The notes: generated by a model not told the origin, from the letters alone. Counted from the stretch's first letter, positions 50,908 to 59,406 are shown. The stretch is DNA of 64,000 bases from Idiomarina xiamenensis 10-D-4 (GCF_000299895.1 NZ_AMRG01000007.1:1-64000); one strand, 5' to 3'. A program made the numbers and translations.

Positions 50908-51621
50908 TTAATTGATGCCTTCACGAAACCCCGACTCCATCGCAAAACCGGCGCTTGCGGTTAACGCCATTAACGGCACCGCCATTGATTCTGCCGCTAA
51001 TCGACAGGCTGACTGTCCGCTGACGTTGCTCAACAAGCTCAGTTTAGCCAATAATTGATTAACCACTGGCACCCGTAGCGGCAGACACCAGCGAACCTGT
51101 ATGTGCAACTGGCGCGCCGCCAACCACCGCTGCTGAGTATCAGCATCGGTGCTTTGCAGTAATGCTAAACGCGCAGTCAACTGATCAATCGGCACCTCCC
51201 ACAACCAACGATCTTGATCGGGCGCATAACGCCACTGCTTAAAAGTCTCCAGTTGCGTGCGGTCAGGCGTAATGCGTTGTAACTCTGCGGCGCGTTGAAA
51301 ATGTAAGGTCTGCAGCGCTAACTGACGCTGCAACCACTGCGTCGCGGTTTGTCTAGACCACAAACGCTGCCAACTGTTTAACAACGCCATTTGCCCGACC
51401 AGCGTTCGCTCCATCACGCGCTGTTGGCCATGAGCCAAACTACCAGCTCGCGCAGCACTCATGGTCGCTAACTGCAAATGCTGCTGCGCCCAACTCAACC
51501 CTATTAACTGAATAATCGCCAACACCACAAATAGCAGCAACGGCATCATCAACAAGACTTCGATTAATGCTTGCCCACACGCTTGTCGAACGATAGACAA
51601 CCCATGCTGTGGCAGACTCAT
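50908..51621 (-). CDS. TadE-like pseudopilin at the end of the type IVb pilus cluster
   Basis: 237 residues from the ATG at 51621, which overlaps the upstream stop (ATGA). A prepilin-type leader ends at Gly16, followed by QALIEVLLMMPLLLFVVLAIIQL: Glu at +5 of the mature chain and a long hydrophobic helix, as in TadE/TadG pseudopilins of Flp/Tad systems. The rest (about 60-237) is Gln/Leu-rich with no recognisable domain. TadE proteins normally accompany Tad ATPases; here the neighbours are R64-like. It is probably a minor pilin or initiating subunit. Family call moderate, role inferred. Confidence 0.65.
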   Translation of the reverse strand: MSLPQHGLSIVRQACGQALIEVLLMMPLLLFVVLAIIQLIGLSWAQQHLQLATMSAARAGSLAHGQQRVMERTLVGQMALLNSWQRLWSRQTATQWLQRQLALQTLHFQRAAELQRITPDRTQLETFKQWRYAPDQDRWLWEVPIDQLTARLALLQSTDADTQQRWLAARQLHIQVRWCLPLRVPVVNQLLAKLSLLSNVSGQSACRLAAESMAVPLMALTASAGFAMESGFREGIN

Positions 51622-52634
51622 TGGCAACCGCCGTTAGCCAAACACTGCTGCCACAAGTTTTGTAACTGGCTCAACTGTTGCCAGTTTTGGTTAACCGAAC
51701 TGAAATCACTAACAATATCCTGCGCCTGTAGATATCCCACTTGAGCGCGATCAACGATGATCTGTTGACTAAATAACTGGTCAATATCGGCCTGTTCGAT
51801 CTGTACATCCGTCGCTCGCACGGTATCACTATCAAGCGTGGCAGATTGCAACTGATGCGCATACAGTTGATTAGCGGTAAATTGCTCGCTGCGCAGCTCA
51901 TCACTGACCGTCAGACGCTGTGTTAGCAATGCATTATCCGGATGCATCAAGCGCACTCGTCCATCGACAATCAACTCGTCGGCAGACACCGTTAAGCGCT
52001 GGCCATCGCTATAAATTTGAGTAGCACCAATTTGTAAGCGCTCATCGACCTGTAACCGTTCGCCGCGCCAAGAGTCAGCTTCGATATAATCGCCACGAAG
52101 TTGCTTGGCGTCTAACTCGGCGACATCACGAATATCGTGTTGTGCCATGTTCAACTCGGTTTGCATCTGGTTTAAATACGGACGTTGCGGCTGCGGCTGA
52201 CGGTGTAACCATTGTTCATCGGCTCCCGCTTGCAACGGCGGGAGTAGCCAGCGCTGCTGCCGACTGCCTTGCAGCATCTTCGCCAGCCATGTCGCGAGAC
52301 GCCTTGATGGCAGCTCAGTGGTCATCAACAGGCCTTGTGTATGCCGCTCAAATAGCCATTCACTACGCCACGGCCATTGCCAATGCGGTTGCCACAACTG
52401 AGCTTGCTGGAGATGCCCCAGATCATCGGCAAACTGATGGAATCGCTGATAATAAAGCTGCTGCGCTTGTTGTAAACGCTCGGTGAGTTGTTGCCATTGC
52501 TGTAACCTCGCCTGCTGCTGTTGCGAACTTAACCACTGCGTTAACTGCGCCAGCAATAGACCCACGATAGCAATCGCGGTGATAGCCTCTAATAATAACC
52601 AGCCAGCATGCTGACGATTATTCACTTGGCGCAT
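51618..52634 (-). CDS. PilV/shufflon-type minor pilin with repetitive stalk
   Basis: 338 residues from the ATG at 52634 with GAGG 9 bases upstream; the frame is open to 52745 but that part overlaps the preceding gene. Prepilin leader ending at Gly11, then WLLLEAITAIAIVGLLLAQL with Glu at +5. The N-terminal half is a Gln-rich pilin-like region. The C-terminal half (about 185-315) has short strand-turn units such as IVDGRVRL, LTVSDELRSEQF, NQLYAHQLQSA and IIVDRAQVGYLQAQ, compatible with a beta-solenoid stalk like that of shufflon proteins. It ends in a Cys pair (WQQCLANGGCQ). In R64, PilV is the tip adhesin for recipient recognition. No recombinase or inverted segment is present here, so the C-terminus looks fixed. 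Confidence 0.6.
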   Translation of the reverse strand: MRQVNNRQHAGWLLLEAITAIAIVGLLLAQLTQWLSSQQQQARLQQWQQLTERLQQAQQLYYQRFHQFADDLGHLQQAQLWQPHWQWPWRSEWLFERHTQGLLMTTELPSRRLATWLAKMLQGSRQQRWLLPPLQAGADEQWLHRQPQPQRPYLNQMQTELNMAQHDIRDVAELDAKQLRGDYIEADSWRGERLQVDERLQIGATQIYSDGQRLTVSADELIVDGRVRLMHPDNALLTQRLTVSDELRSEQFTANQLYAHQLQSATLDSDTVRATDVQIEQADIDQLFSQQIIVDRAQVGYLQAQDIVSDFSSVNQNWQQLSQLQNLWQQCLANGGCQ

Positions 52635-52842
52635 ACTGGCAGGCCTCTGACAAATCCAATTCAGCCACTGACGGCGCGACGATGCTAATTGCCGATAATC
52701 GATAGTGCCAAGCCATTCGCTTAATACAGCGCTGTTGTTCAGCATTGGGCTTGAGCGTCTGCCCTAACGCGCCAAGCTCGGGGTTTATTAACGTCCACTG
52801 GCTCGTCATCAGCATAAAAATCCATAGTAACTGCCACAACAC
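52618..52842 (-). CDS. Small membrane or exported protein within the pilus cluster
   Basis: 74 residues from a GTG at 52842, placed by a strong GGAGGT 6 bases upstream. It has a hydrophobic N-terminus (about 2-17) and a short polar remainder with two Cys (QQRCIKRMAWHYRL, SEACQ). The end overlaps the PilV-like start by 17 bases. In R64 this slot, between pilS and pilV, holds a lytic transglycosylase and a prepilin peptidase; this protein is too short for either and lacks their catalytic residues. Not recognised. Confidence 0.5.
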   Translation of the reverse strand: MLWQLLWIFMLMTSQWTLINPELGALGQTLKPNAEQQRCIKRMAWHYRLSAISIVAPSVAELDLSEACQYAPSE

Positions 52843-52886
52843 AGTCACACCTCCAGCACATCTTTCAACACTTGTCCCATGGTGTC

Positions 52887-53330
52887 TTATCCCTGAAAGG
52901 TGGCGCTGAGCGTAGAGCCGGTGAAGCTGGCAACCACCGCCGTTTGCGCCAAATCATGCGCTAACCGGGCTCCTTCTGAGGCTCGTGTAATACCGGTTAA
53001 ACGGATAATGTAACGCGTACTATCAGCACTATCGGCGCTAATATCGATAGCACCGCCCCATGGATTCATTGCCGTGCCGTCAAGCCAATGCGTCGGCACC
53101 GCGGCAATGGCAGATAAGGCTTGCGTGGTTACCCCATCGTACAAGCCCCGCTGCGGTTGCCACAACTGCACCCCAGCTTGAGCAGTGGCAATTAGTGCCT
53201 TGGCTTCACCAACGCGTGCGTTACTTAACGCCCAGTCACGCATTTTTAAGACTCCCAAGGTTGAAACCGCGATAATGCTGAGCACCGTTAACACTTCAAT
53301 AAAGGTAAATCCGCGCTGAATAATTCGCAT
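52887..53330 (-). CDS. PilS-like type IVb major pilin
   Basis: 147 residues from the ATG at 53330 (AAGGAG 5 bases upstream; an in-frame GTG at 53336 lies in the ribosome site). Short leader of seven residues ending Gly, then FTFIEVLTVLSIIAVSTLGVL: mature N-terminal Phe, Glu at +5, long hydrophobic helix. The remainder resembles PilS of R64/Salmonella (alpha-beta domain with AKALIATAQAGVQLW and a GGAIDISA strand). No Cys pair is present, unusual for a type IVb major pilin, which usually has a C-terminal disulfide. Positioned just after the GspF-like gene, as pilS is in R64. Confidence 0.72.
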   Translation of the reverse strand: MRIIQRGFTFIEVLTVLSIIAVSTLGVLKMRDWALSNARVGEAKALIATAQAGVQLWQPQRGLYDGVTTQALSAIAAVPTHWLDGTAMNPWGGAIDISADSADSTRYIIRLTGITRASEGARLAHDLAQTAVVASFTGSTLSATFQG

Positions 53331-53375
53331 AAGCACTCCTTTGCTTGGCTCGTAATTGATTGAATAAATTAAAAA

Positions 53376-54404
53376 TTAAGAGACAGATGCGGAAGAAAGC
53401 GTCATCACTTGCATAACGGCGCTAATCAGCATCCCCATTAATAACGCCACACAGGCATAGCAAATCAGCTGTAAGAACCAACTCAAACGTGTCGCAAAGT
53501 TAGCGGCATCCTGCATAGCGTAGTCAGCAGCATGCATGAGCACCGACGCCGCTCGTTTATCATCACGCCGACGCCAACCAGCCACTAACCGAAAATGTAA
53601 CCGTGCAGGTAAAAACTGAGGTCGAAATAACTGCGCCACCTGACTTTGCCCTTTGTTCAGTTGTTCAGCGATATAGTCAAGCTGCCAGCGGCTGTAACGG
53701 TTCGCCTGAGCACGCATTAAAGTCACCGCGCGCAATAGCGACATACCCTGCTGCGCTTGCAAGGCTAACAAATAAAGTAGCTCGACTGCGGCCAACTGAC
53801 GTTGCAAACAAAAAGCGCCTAAGCGCTGACACCGTAGCCGCCAATCGCCTATCATGCTCGGTGCAGCACGGCGATAGGCAGCAATGACTGCAGCGCTGAC
53901 AATGATCAATAGCAATGCATAACGGCGCTGCGTGTCGGCCAGCCAGAGTAAGCTTTGCATGCTCAATGGCAGTGCATTGGCACCTTGCTCAAGTTTTAGT
54001 GGCGTGAGTACCCTACTCGCGATTACGTGCAACGCGGCAAACGACATCAGCAGCAACACCACGGGATACGCCAATGGCCGCCACAAATGATTTAAAATGC
54101 GGCTTCGGTGCTGCTGCAATTGTGCAAACTTTAGTAATTGTTCGGCAAACTGACGAGAGCCGGCCGCCAACCCACATAAATACCTTAAATCATCGTCAAG
54201 CCAAGCCTGACAGTCCGAGCTAAGCGGACGCCCGGCATGTAGATTATCGGTAAAGCAACGTAATAATTGTGCCTCGCGTGTCAAACGATAACGCTGAGCC
54301 TCAACCGCAAGCTGTCGCAACGCCTGCGGCAGCGCGATGTCCTGTTGTAGCCAGTGGGCAATATCGCTCAGTATCGCTAGCTGTCGTTGCCGGGCTAAGC
54401 GCAT
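53376..54404 (-). CDS. PilR-like inner-membrane platform protein (GspF family)
   Basis: 342 residues with two GspF-type helical domains separated by membrane helices (about 112-131 and 162-177) and a C-terminal helix (about 316-337). GspF/PilC-family proteins form the platform that the assembly ATPase turns or pushes. Sequence is divergent, but size, topology and position right after the ATPase gene (10-base overlap) support it. Confidence 0.75.
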   Translation of the reverse strand: MRLARQRQLAILSDIAHWLQQDIALPQALRQLAVEAQRYRLTREAQLLRCFTDNLHAGRPLSSDCQAWLDDDLRYLCGLAAGSRQFAEQLLKFAQLQQHRSRILNHLWRPLAYPVVLLLMSFAALHVIASRVLTPLKLEQGANALPLSMQSLLWLADTQRRYALLLIIVSAAVIAAYRRAAPSMIGDWRLRCQRLGAFCLQRQLAAVELLYLLALQAQQGMSLLRAVTLMRAQANRYSRWQLDYIAEQLNKGQSQVAQLFRPQFLPARLHFRLVAGWRRRDDKRAASVLMHAADYAMQDAANFATRLSWFLQLICYACVALLMGMLISAVMQVMTLSSASVS

Positions 54405-55714
54405 CGTTCGAACTCGGCTAAACGTGGTTGATATTGCTGTAACTGGCGTAGAAAGCCATCGTCAACCACAACGCAGTCAACCAACAGCTGCGGCGTTGTG
54501 GTCTGCGTTAGGCGCTGATGCAGTAGCAAGCGTAGTACGCCAGCTTCGGCCTGTGCCTGATAACTAACACCCAGATCGGCTAGACGTTGACAGGCGCCCA
54601 GTGCCGACGCCGCATGAATCGTTGCAGTGACCAAGTGTCCAGTCAATACCGCTCGATAAGCGGCAAGCGCCGTCTCTCGGTCTCGTATTTCGCTGATCGA
54701 GAGAATATCAGGGTCTTCGCGCAAGGCTATCTTCACCATCGCCGCAAAATCTCGCTGCGGATCACCAGGTTTGACTGGTTTTTGCTCGATATAAGGCTGC
54801 TCTATCTCGATCGGATCTTCTAACGAAATAACTTTCTTATCCGGTTCAATCAGGCGATTTAGGCCAGCTAAGGTGGTGGTTTTCCCTTGTCCCGTGGCAC
54901 CAATGATCAGAATTAAACCGCTATGTTGTGCTAAGGCTAAACGAAGCTGGGCGACGACTTGCGACGGCATGCCTAAATCGAGCAGATTCTTTGGTTGGTA
55001 ACGCGTATTTTGCAGCAGGCTACCCTGCTGAATACGTAAGGTGACGGCAAAACCATCGACACAGGGCGATTGCTGCAACCGTAAGCGCAAATCAACGGTG
55101 CTCGCCTGACTGTCCGAATAAAATTGCAATTGCAAACTGGCATTGATCAAGCTCTGTTCGTCAAACACTTCGTTGAAGTCTTCTGAGCAATTGTTCAATG
55201 ATGCAGCAATCGCCTCCACCATTGCCTCACGACTACGCTTTATCGGTGTAGTCAGGCGACCCTGCTGGCGAAAACTCAACAACGCAAAGGTTGGTTTAAA
55301 GCGCAGGTGAACATCTGATGCAGACAGACTTAACGCCTGCTCGACGATATCCTGCAAACGCTGTTGAGCACGACTGTCGGCTAACACCGTCGCATCTTGT
55401 TGATAGCTCTGCTGACGCCGTCGTTGTGCTTCTTCCAGTAACGTGCGAATGGTGGTTAACGACGCGTAAGCTAGCTGTAACTGCATGACGCCACTGCGCT
55501 GCATCAACCAACGCAGGTTTAAAAGTACTTGTGGCTGACGGCTAGGTAAATCAGGCGTGGTTACTAATAAACCACTACTGGTTGCCAGCATCGCTAGCCT
55601 TAAATTTTGCTGCTGCCAGTGGTAAAGACATGCCTGACAATAACTGGTCACCGTTTCAGGCAATTCACTGCCCTCTAACTGCTGTAAGGTCAGTTCCTCG
55701 GTTTGCATAGACAC
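54395..55714 (-). CDS. PilQ-like type IVb pilus assembly ATPase (GspE/PulE family)
   Basis: 439 residues. The C-terminal motor has Walker A GATGQGKTT (272-280), Asp box VISLEDPIE (295-303), Walker B with EDPDILSISEIRD (333-345) and His box TGHLVTATIHA (358-368). The N-terminal domain (about 115-235) with SASDVHLRF is the PulE-type part. No tetracysteine zinc motif is present, like R64 PilQ and unlike GspE. It powers pilus assembly. Only one ATPase is in the cluster; no retraction ATPase is seen. Start ATG preceded by a ribosome-like AAGGAG. Confidence 0.88.
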   Translation of the reverse strand: MSMQTEELTLQQLEGSELPETVTSYCQACLYHWQQQNLRLAMLATSSGLLVTTPDLPSRQPQVLLNLRWLMQRSGVMQLQLAYASLTTIRTLLEEAQRRRQQSYQQDATVLADSRAQQRLQDIVEQALSLSASDVHLRFKPTFALLSFRQQGRLTTPIKRSREAMVEAIAASLNNCSEDFNEVFDEQSLINASLQLQFYSDSQASTVDLRLRLQQSPCVDGFAVTLRIQQGSLLQNTRYQPKNLLDLGMPSQVVAQLRLALAQHSGLILIIGATGQGKTTTLAGLNRLIEPDKKVISLEDPIEIEQPYIEQKPVKPGDPQRDFAAMVKIALREDPDILSISEIRDRETALAAYRAVLTGHLVTATIHAASALGACQRLADLGVSYQAQAEAGVLRLLLHQRLTQTTTPQLLVDCVVVDDGFLRQLQQYQPRLAEFERCA

Positions 55715-55731
55715 TCCTTGTCTAAATTATC

Positions 55732-56211
55732 TTAAGGCCAGCGAATTAAGCGTTGTCGCTCACCTTGTTGTAACAATAAGCCGTTATCCTGCAAGCTCAC
55801 ATCGATGTTTGCCCAAATACGTGACGGTTGACTGAGCTCGAGTTGCTCACCTCGCCAATCTAAAACCGCTCGCCAGTGCCCGGCGGAGCGCCAAAAACTC
55901 ACTAAGCGAATGGCATAAAATGCCTGATTCGAATCACTTTGCGGTTGCCGCAAGGCCGCGATTGAGACGCGTGCTTCGGCAATTTGTAACTCCCGCTGCA
56001 AACGCTTAGCTTGCACATCGGCAAACTGCAGTTGCAGTTCGCCTAAACGCAGTTCCCCGAGTAACGCTTGCTGTTGCTCTAACTGTGGCGTCGACGGTGA
56101 CTGCTCGATAGGTGCCGGCAGCGCTTTGTGCGCCAACACGAGACTGAACGATGCCGCCACTACCCGCAGCAAAAGCGGCAGGTTAAACCCATTTAACCGA
56201 TTAATTAGCAT
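55732..56211 (-). CDS. PilP-like type IVb pilus biogenesis protein
   Basis: 159 residues. Hydrophobic N-terminal segment (about 13-30), a Gln/Leu-rich coiled coil (about 42-85, ELRLGELQLQFADVQAKRLQRELQIAEARVS) and a small C-terminal beta domain ending GLLLQQGERQRLIRW. This layout matches R64 PilP, which links inner-membrane parts to the secretin. The start overlaps the PilO-like stop by 11 bases. Call rests on topology and order more than on motifs. Confidence 0.62.
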   Translation of the reverse strand: MLINRLNGFNLPLLLRVVAASFSLVLAHKALPAPIEQSPSTPQLEQQQALLGELRLGELQLQFADVQAKRLQRELQIAEARVSIAALRQPQSDSNQAFYAIRLVSFWRSAGHWRAVLDWRGEQLELSQPSRIWANIDVSLQDNGLLLQQGERQRLIRWP

Positions 56212-57487
56212 GCTTGTCCCCTAGCGTTCGCGAATGTGTTGGTGCATCCACCCGCCTCAGCTCGAGTAGTCCTTGAAGCTGGGAGCGACTAACCTGAAGT
56301 TGTGCATTACCGATAGTTAGCGCTTGTCCATCGAGTATGTCTGCGATCTGCGCCAGCGTATCAGGTAAAGCTTGCTGCAATGGCACCTGTAACTGTTCAG
56401 CTTGCCGCCTGAGTGGTTGCCCGAGAAGCTGCTGTAACTGCTTTTGTAGGCGCCAAAGCGGAAGCTGTTGCAGCTCAGACCAGCGCTGTAATGCTACACG
56501 CCCTACGGTGACATTCAGCTCACCCTGTGCGACAGCTAACGTAATGTCACCGTGATTAATGGCTGCTAATTGAGTCGTTGATGGTGGTGCCGCGGCGGCA
56601 GTCGTTGCCACAAAATGCAATTGCCAACCTGAATCAAAAGGCTGAGTAGATGCACGCGAACGTTGGATACCCAATAACTGCCACTGTGGCCAAGCTAACG
56701 ACTGCAACAGCAAGCGACGTAACTGGCGTAACTCGTCAGCCGCGGTGGCGACCTGCCTGCTCTCCACTACGCGGGGCATTTTTTTAACGATAGCTTGCTC
56801 TGGTATAGTGCTTGCCAGACGCTGCTGTTGCGCTCGCCAAAACGCTATTGCAAGCAGTAAAGCGCCACTCAAAAGCAGCAGCAATAGGCCCAAGCGACCA
56901 TGGCGCCGAATTTTTTCCAGTATATCCATGCGCTGTCCGCGCCTGACCAGCTTAGCACTACGTAACAGCTGCTTCGGGCTTGCCCGAGTCACCAGAGGCT
57001 CACTCGCCATCACCTTGACGTTGCTGAGTTGGCATTGTTTAAACCAGTTCTGCTGCTGTAAGCGACTGCGCCAGCTCTGGCACAACACGCAAGTGCGCTC
57101 AATACTATCGTCGTTTGCTGGCGTGGCTTTTGTCGCCGTTAACCATGGCTTCAAGTAGGCTTCCTGATGGCCGAGCAGTTGCTGTGTATTGACCTCGCCA
57201 ACATAGAGCTGGAATGGCGCACACCAATACAAAATGCGTGTTCTATCACCGTATTGATGCAAAATCAGTAGCCACTCAAACCGCTGGCAGAGAGAGAAGT
57301 AATCAAGCTGCCATTGCGCCAGTGGCCGCTCGGCGGCGACCAACCAGGGTTGTCGTTGCCAGAACATCAGCGCGCCATAGTCTGCACCCGTTAACCGCAA
57401 CCATTGTCGCAACTGTGCCGTTAAGCCTTGATGAGCACTTAGTTGTTGCCAAAAAAGTGGGTTCTCGGTCACTTCTAACCACCACAT
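56201..57487 (-). CDS. PilO-like (PilO2) type IVb pilus accessory protein
   Basis: 428 residues. A cytoplasmic N-terminal domain (about 1-195) with a CxxC (CVLC, about 133-136), one membrane helix (199-217) and a periplasmic domain of about 210 residues. This bitopic layout matches R64 PilO. The ATG directly abuts the secretin stop. It probably corresponds to the PilM/N/O or GspL/M alignment complex of other pili. Confidence 0.68.
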   Translation of the reverse strand: MWWLEVTENPLFWQQLSAHQGLTAQLRQWLRLTGADYGALMFWQRQPWLVAAERPLAQWQLDYFSLCQRFEWLLILHQYGDRTRILYWCAPFQLYVGEVNTQQLLGHQEAYLKPWLTATKATPANDDSIERTCVLCQSWRSRLQQQNWFKQCQLSNVKVMASEPLVTRASPKQLLRSAKLVRRGQRMDILEKIRRHGRLGLLLLLLSGALLLAIAFWRAQQQRLASTIPEQAIVKKMPRVVESRQVATAADELRQLRRLLLQSLAWPQWQLLGIQRSRASTQPFDSGWQLHFVATTAAAAPPSTTQLAAINHGDITLAVAQGELNVTVGRVALQRWSELQQLPLWRLQKQLQQLLGQPLRRQAEQLQVPLQQALPDTLAQIADILDGQALTIGNAQLQVSRSQLQGLLELRRVDAPTHSRTLGDKHAN

Positions 57488-58984
57488 TTAATCAATACTC
57501 CCGCTAAGAATATGTGGCGTGATGAGAAGCAATGTCTCAACCTGTGAACGCTGTTGTTGACGACTACCACCTAACCACCAACGGCCAAACGGATGCTCTT
57601 GCTGTTGACTATAATGATGTTTACGCAAGCCCGATAACAACAAGGTTTGACCGTCTTCGATCATGGCTTTCATAAAAAACTTTTTACGTGTGGTGTGCGG
57701 CGTTTGAATACTCGACTCTCCCGATGACACCCTGTCGATGCTGCGCAAATCCGATAAACTGGTGGAGAGCTGCAACAACACTTGCTTGCCCAAAATTTTC
57801 GGAATCAAATAGAGTTCAAAACCCGTACTCACCACACCCGGCACCAGAATGTCGTTGGAACCCACATTGGCAGTGCTACTGCTACCCGACGAGGCTAAAT
57901 AGGTAGCGTTATCTTGCAGTACCAATTTAGCAATTTGGTTGTTCAGGCTCAGCAAACGCGGCTGATTACTAACCCGGACTTGCCCCTGAGCCGCTAACGC
58001 CGATAGCAGTAATGAAGAGCCCGATGCGCTACCTGTTATTTGCTGCAACCCTAAACTCAGCGCTTGCTCGCTATCCAACAGCTGCGCACCGTTATGTAGA
58101 AAGTTGCTTAACGTGCCGCCGCCATTTAACTGCTGCAACCATTGCCAATCGATACGTTGCTGTTCGCCGTCGTCAAAAGCCACATCGATGACATGTACAT
58201 CAACCGCCACCTGTCTGGTTAAACGATGGTTCTGCTCGTTAATATAATCCCGCACACGAGCCACGTTAGCCGGCAAATCACGTACCAATAACGAGGTCGA
58301 ACTTTGATTAATCACTACCTCGCCCTGTGCCGACAACAACAACGATACCGCCGCCTCTAAATCTTGCCACACCGATAAATCCTCGTGGCGAACATTCAGG
58401 TACTGACTCTGATTATCGTTAATGGGGTTGGCGTTGGCGGTTGGTAACTGTTGCCCGAAACGATTACTGACGGTGTTGGGTGTTGCCTCTTCGCCCAGCA
58501 AAAAACGTGTGCTACCGACCAAAAATGCAATATCGAATTCGGCCACTTGATAGCGGTACCAACGCACTTGTTGACGCTCAATGCTGTACCCGTATCCGGT
58601 TTGTTGCGCCAATTGCCTGAGCAAATCGCCTAATGCGCCATGAAAAGTCAACGTCACCGTTTGTCGGGCATCAATATGTTCACTAAAAAACTGATTCACC
58701 CCGGTCTGAGTAAACGCTTGCCGCAGCGCATCTGCCAGAGCAAAGTCATGAAAGCTAACGTTGATCTGGCGACTATACCAGCTCGGTTGTTTGGCTATGT
58801 CGGCCGCCAGCGGTGGCGCATACAGTTGTTCGCTAAAAATCACCGTATCGGTCTGCGTCGCCAACGACCAGCGAGGGTCATCCGCTTGCCACTCCTGCGC
58901 CGGCTGCTGCGGGCTGGATTGCCTAGCAAATTGACAGGCACTGAGTACCAACATGCCAGTGATGATGACTGCCGCACGGATCAT
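57488..58984 (-). CDS. PilN-like secretin lipoprotein
   Basis: 498 residues. Lipoprotein signal with lipobox LSAC (Cys17), as in R64 PilN and BfpB. N-terminal periplasmic domains (about 60-260) contain the secretin N-type repeat (VNQFFSEHIDARQTVTLTF), and the secretin core (about 335-495) has VRVSNQPRLLSLNN and the C-terminal VETLLLITPHIL typical of secretin barrels. It forms the outer-membrane channel for the pilus. It overlaps the upstream gene by ATGA. Confidence 0.85.
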   Translation of the reverse strand: MIRAAVIITGMLVLSACQFARQSSPQQPAQEWQADDPRWSLATQTDTVIFSEQLYAPPLAADIAKQPSWYSRQINVSFHDFALADALRQAFTQTGVNQFFSEHIDARQTVTLTFHGALGDLLRQLAQQTGYGYSIERQQVRWYRYQVAEFDIAFLVGSTRFLLGEEATPNTVSNRFGQQLPTANANPINDNQSQYLNVRHEDLSVWQDLEAAVSLLLSAQGEVVINQSSTSLLVRDLPANVARVRDYINEQNHRLTRQVAVDVHVIDVAFDDGEQQRIDWQWLQQLNGGGTLSNFLHNGAQLLDSEQALSLGLQQITGSASGSSLLLSALAAQGQVRVSNQPRLLSLNNQIAKLVLQDNATYLASSGSSSTANVGSNDILVPGVVSTGFELYLIPKILGKQVLLQLSTSLSDLRSIDRVSSGESSIQTPHTTRKKFFMKAMIEDGQTLLLSGLRKHHYSQQQEHPFGRWWLGGSRQQQRSQVETLLLITPHILSGSID

Positions 58985-59406
58985 GTCAGGCGCTGCTTGC
59001 CAGCGAGCCGATAGCGCACCACCGCGCTGCTATTTGGATAAATGATGACTTGCAAGCCATAAGGTGACAGCACGCGCCGTAATAGTGTGGCCCAACTATC
59101 AGCCTCAACCCGGTGGTCGGTCGGCCATTGATGATGCGGCGAGGCCTGCCAATCAATTAATCGAATCGACAGGTGCTGAGTGAGTATCGCGCGAACTTGC
59201 TGCTCTAGTGACCCCGCGACCAATTGCATGCTGACCTGGTTAGGCAACGAAGGCTTTGGTTGCGCTTGCAGTTCAGCCGAAACTGCGGCGAAATCTAAAC
59301 TGGCGCACTTACCCTGAGCAGACCAAACCGGACGAGCCAGCGTACAACACAGGATTAATGGAATAGCGAAAAAGGCGCGCACAATTGGCGCCTGCGGGGT
59401 GGTCAT
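58981..59406 (-). CDS. PilL/TcpQ-like protein, first gene of the pilus cluster
   Basis: 141 residues: signal peptide (about 1-29, ending VWSA), then a small domain (about 55-132) with the TcpQ pattern: an AGSLEQQVRAIL start, an aromatic IDW, and ATLLRRVLSPYGLQVIIYPNSSAVVR. TcpQ/PilL proteins assist secretin placement or form an N0-like ring. GGAGG lies 4 bases before the ATG. Confidence 0.6.
   Translation of the reverse strand: MTTPQAPIVRAFFAIPLILCCTLARPVWSAQGKCASLDFAAVSAELQAQPKPSLPNQVSMQLVAGSLEQQVRAILTQHLSIRLIDWQASPHHQWPTDHRVEADSWATLLRRVLSPYGLQVIIYPNSSAVVRYRLAGKQRLT

Noticed and set aside
51618-52634. An active shufflon at the PilV-like gene
   Set aside because: No repeated inverted crossover sites, alternative C-terminal cassettes or recombinase gene are visible.
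50908-59406. Interpretation of the pilus cluster as an MSHA or type II secretion locus
   Set aside because: A lipoprotein secretin, TcpQ-like first gene, PilO2/PilP-like pair, single ATPase without a zinc motif and the PilV-like protein fit the R64 type better.
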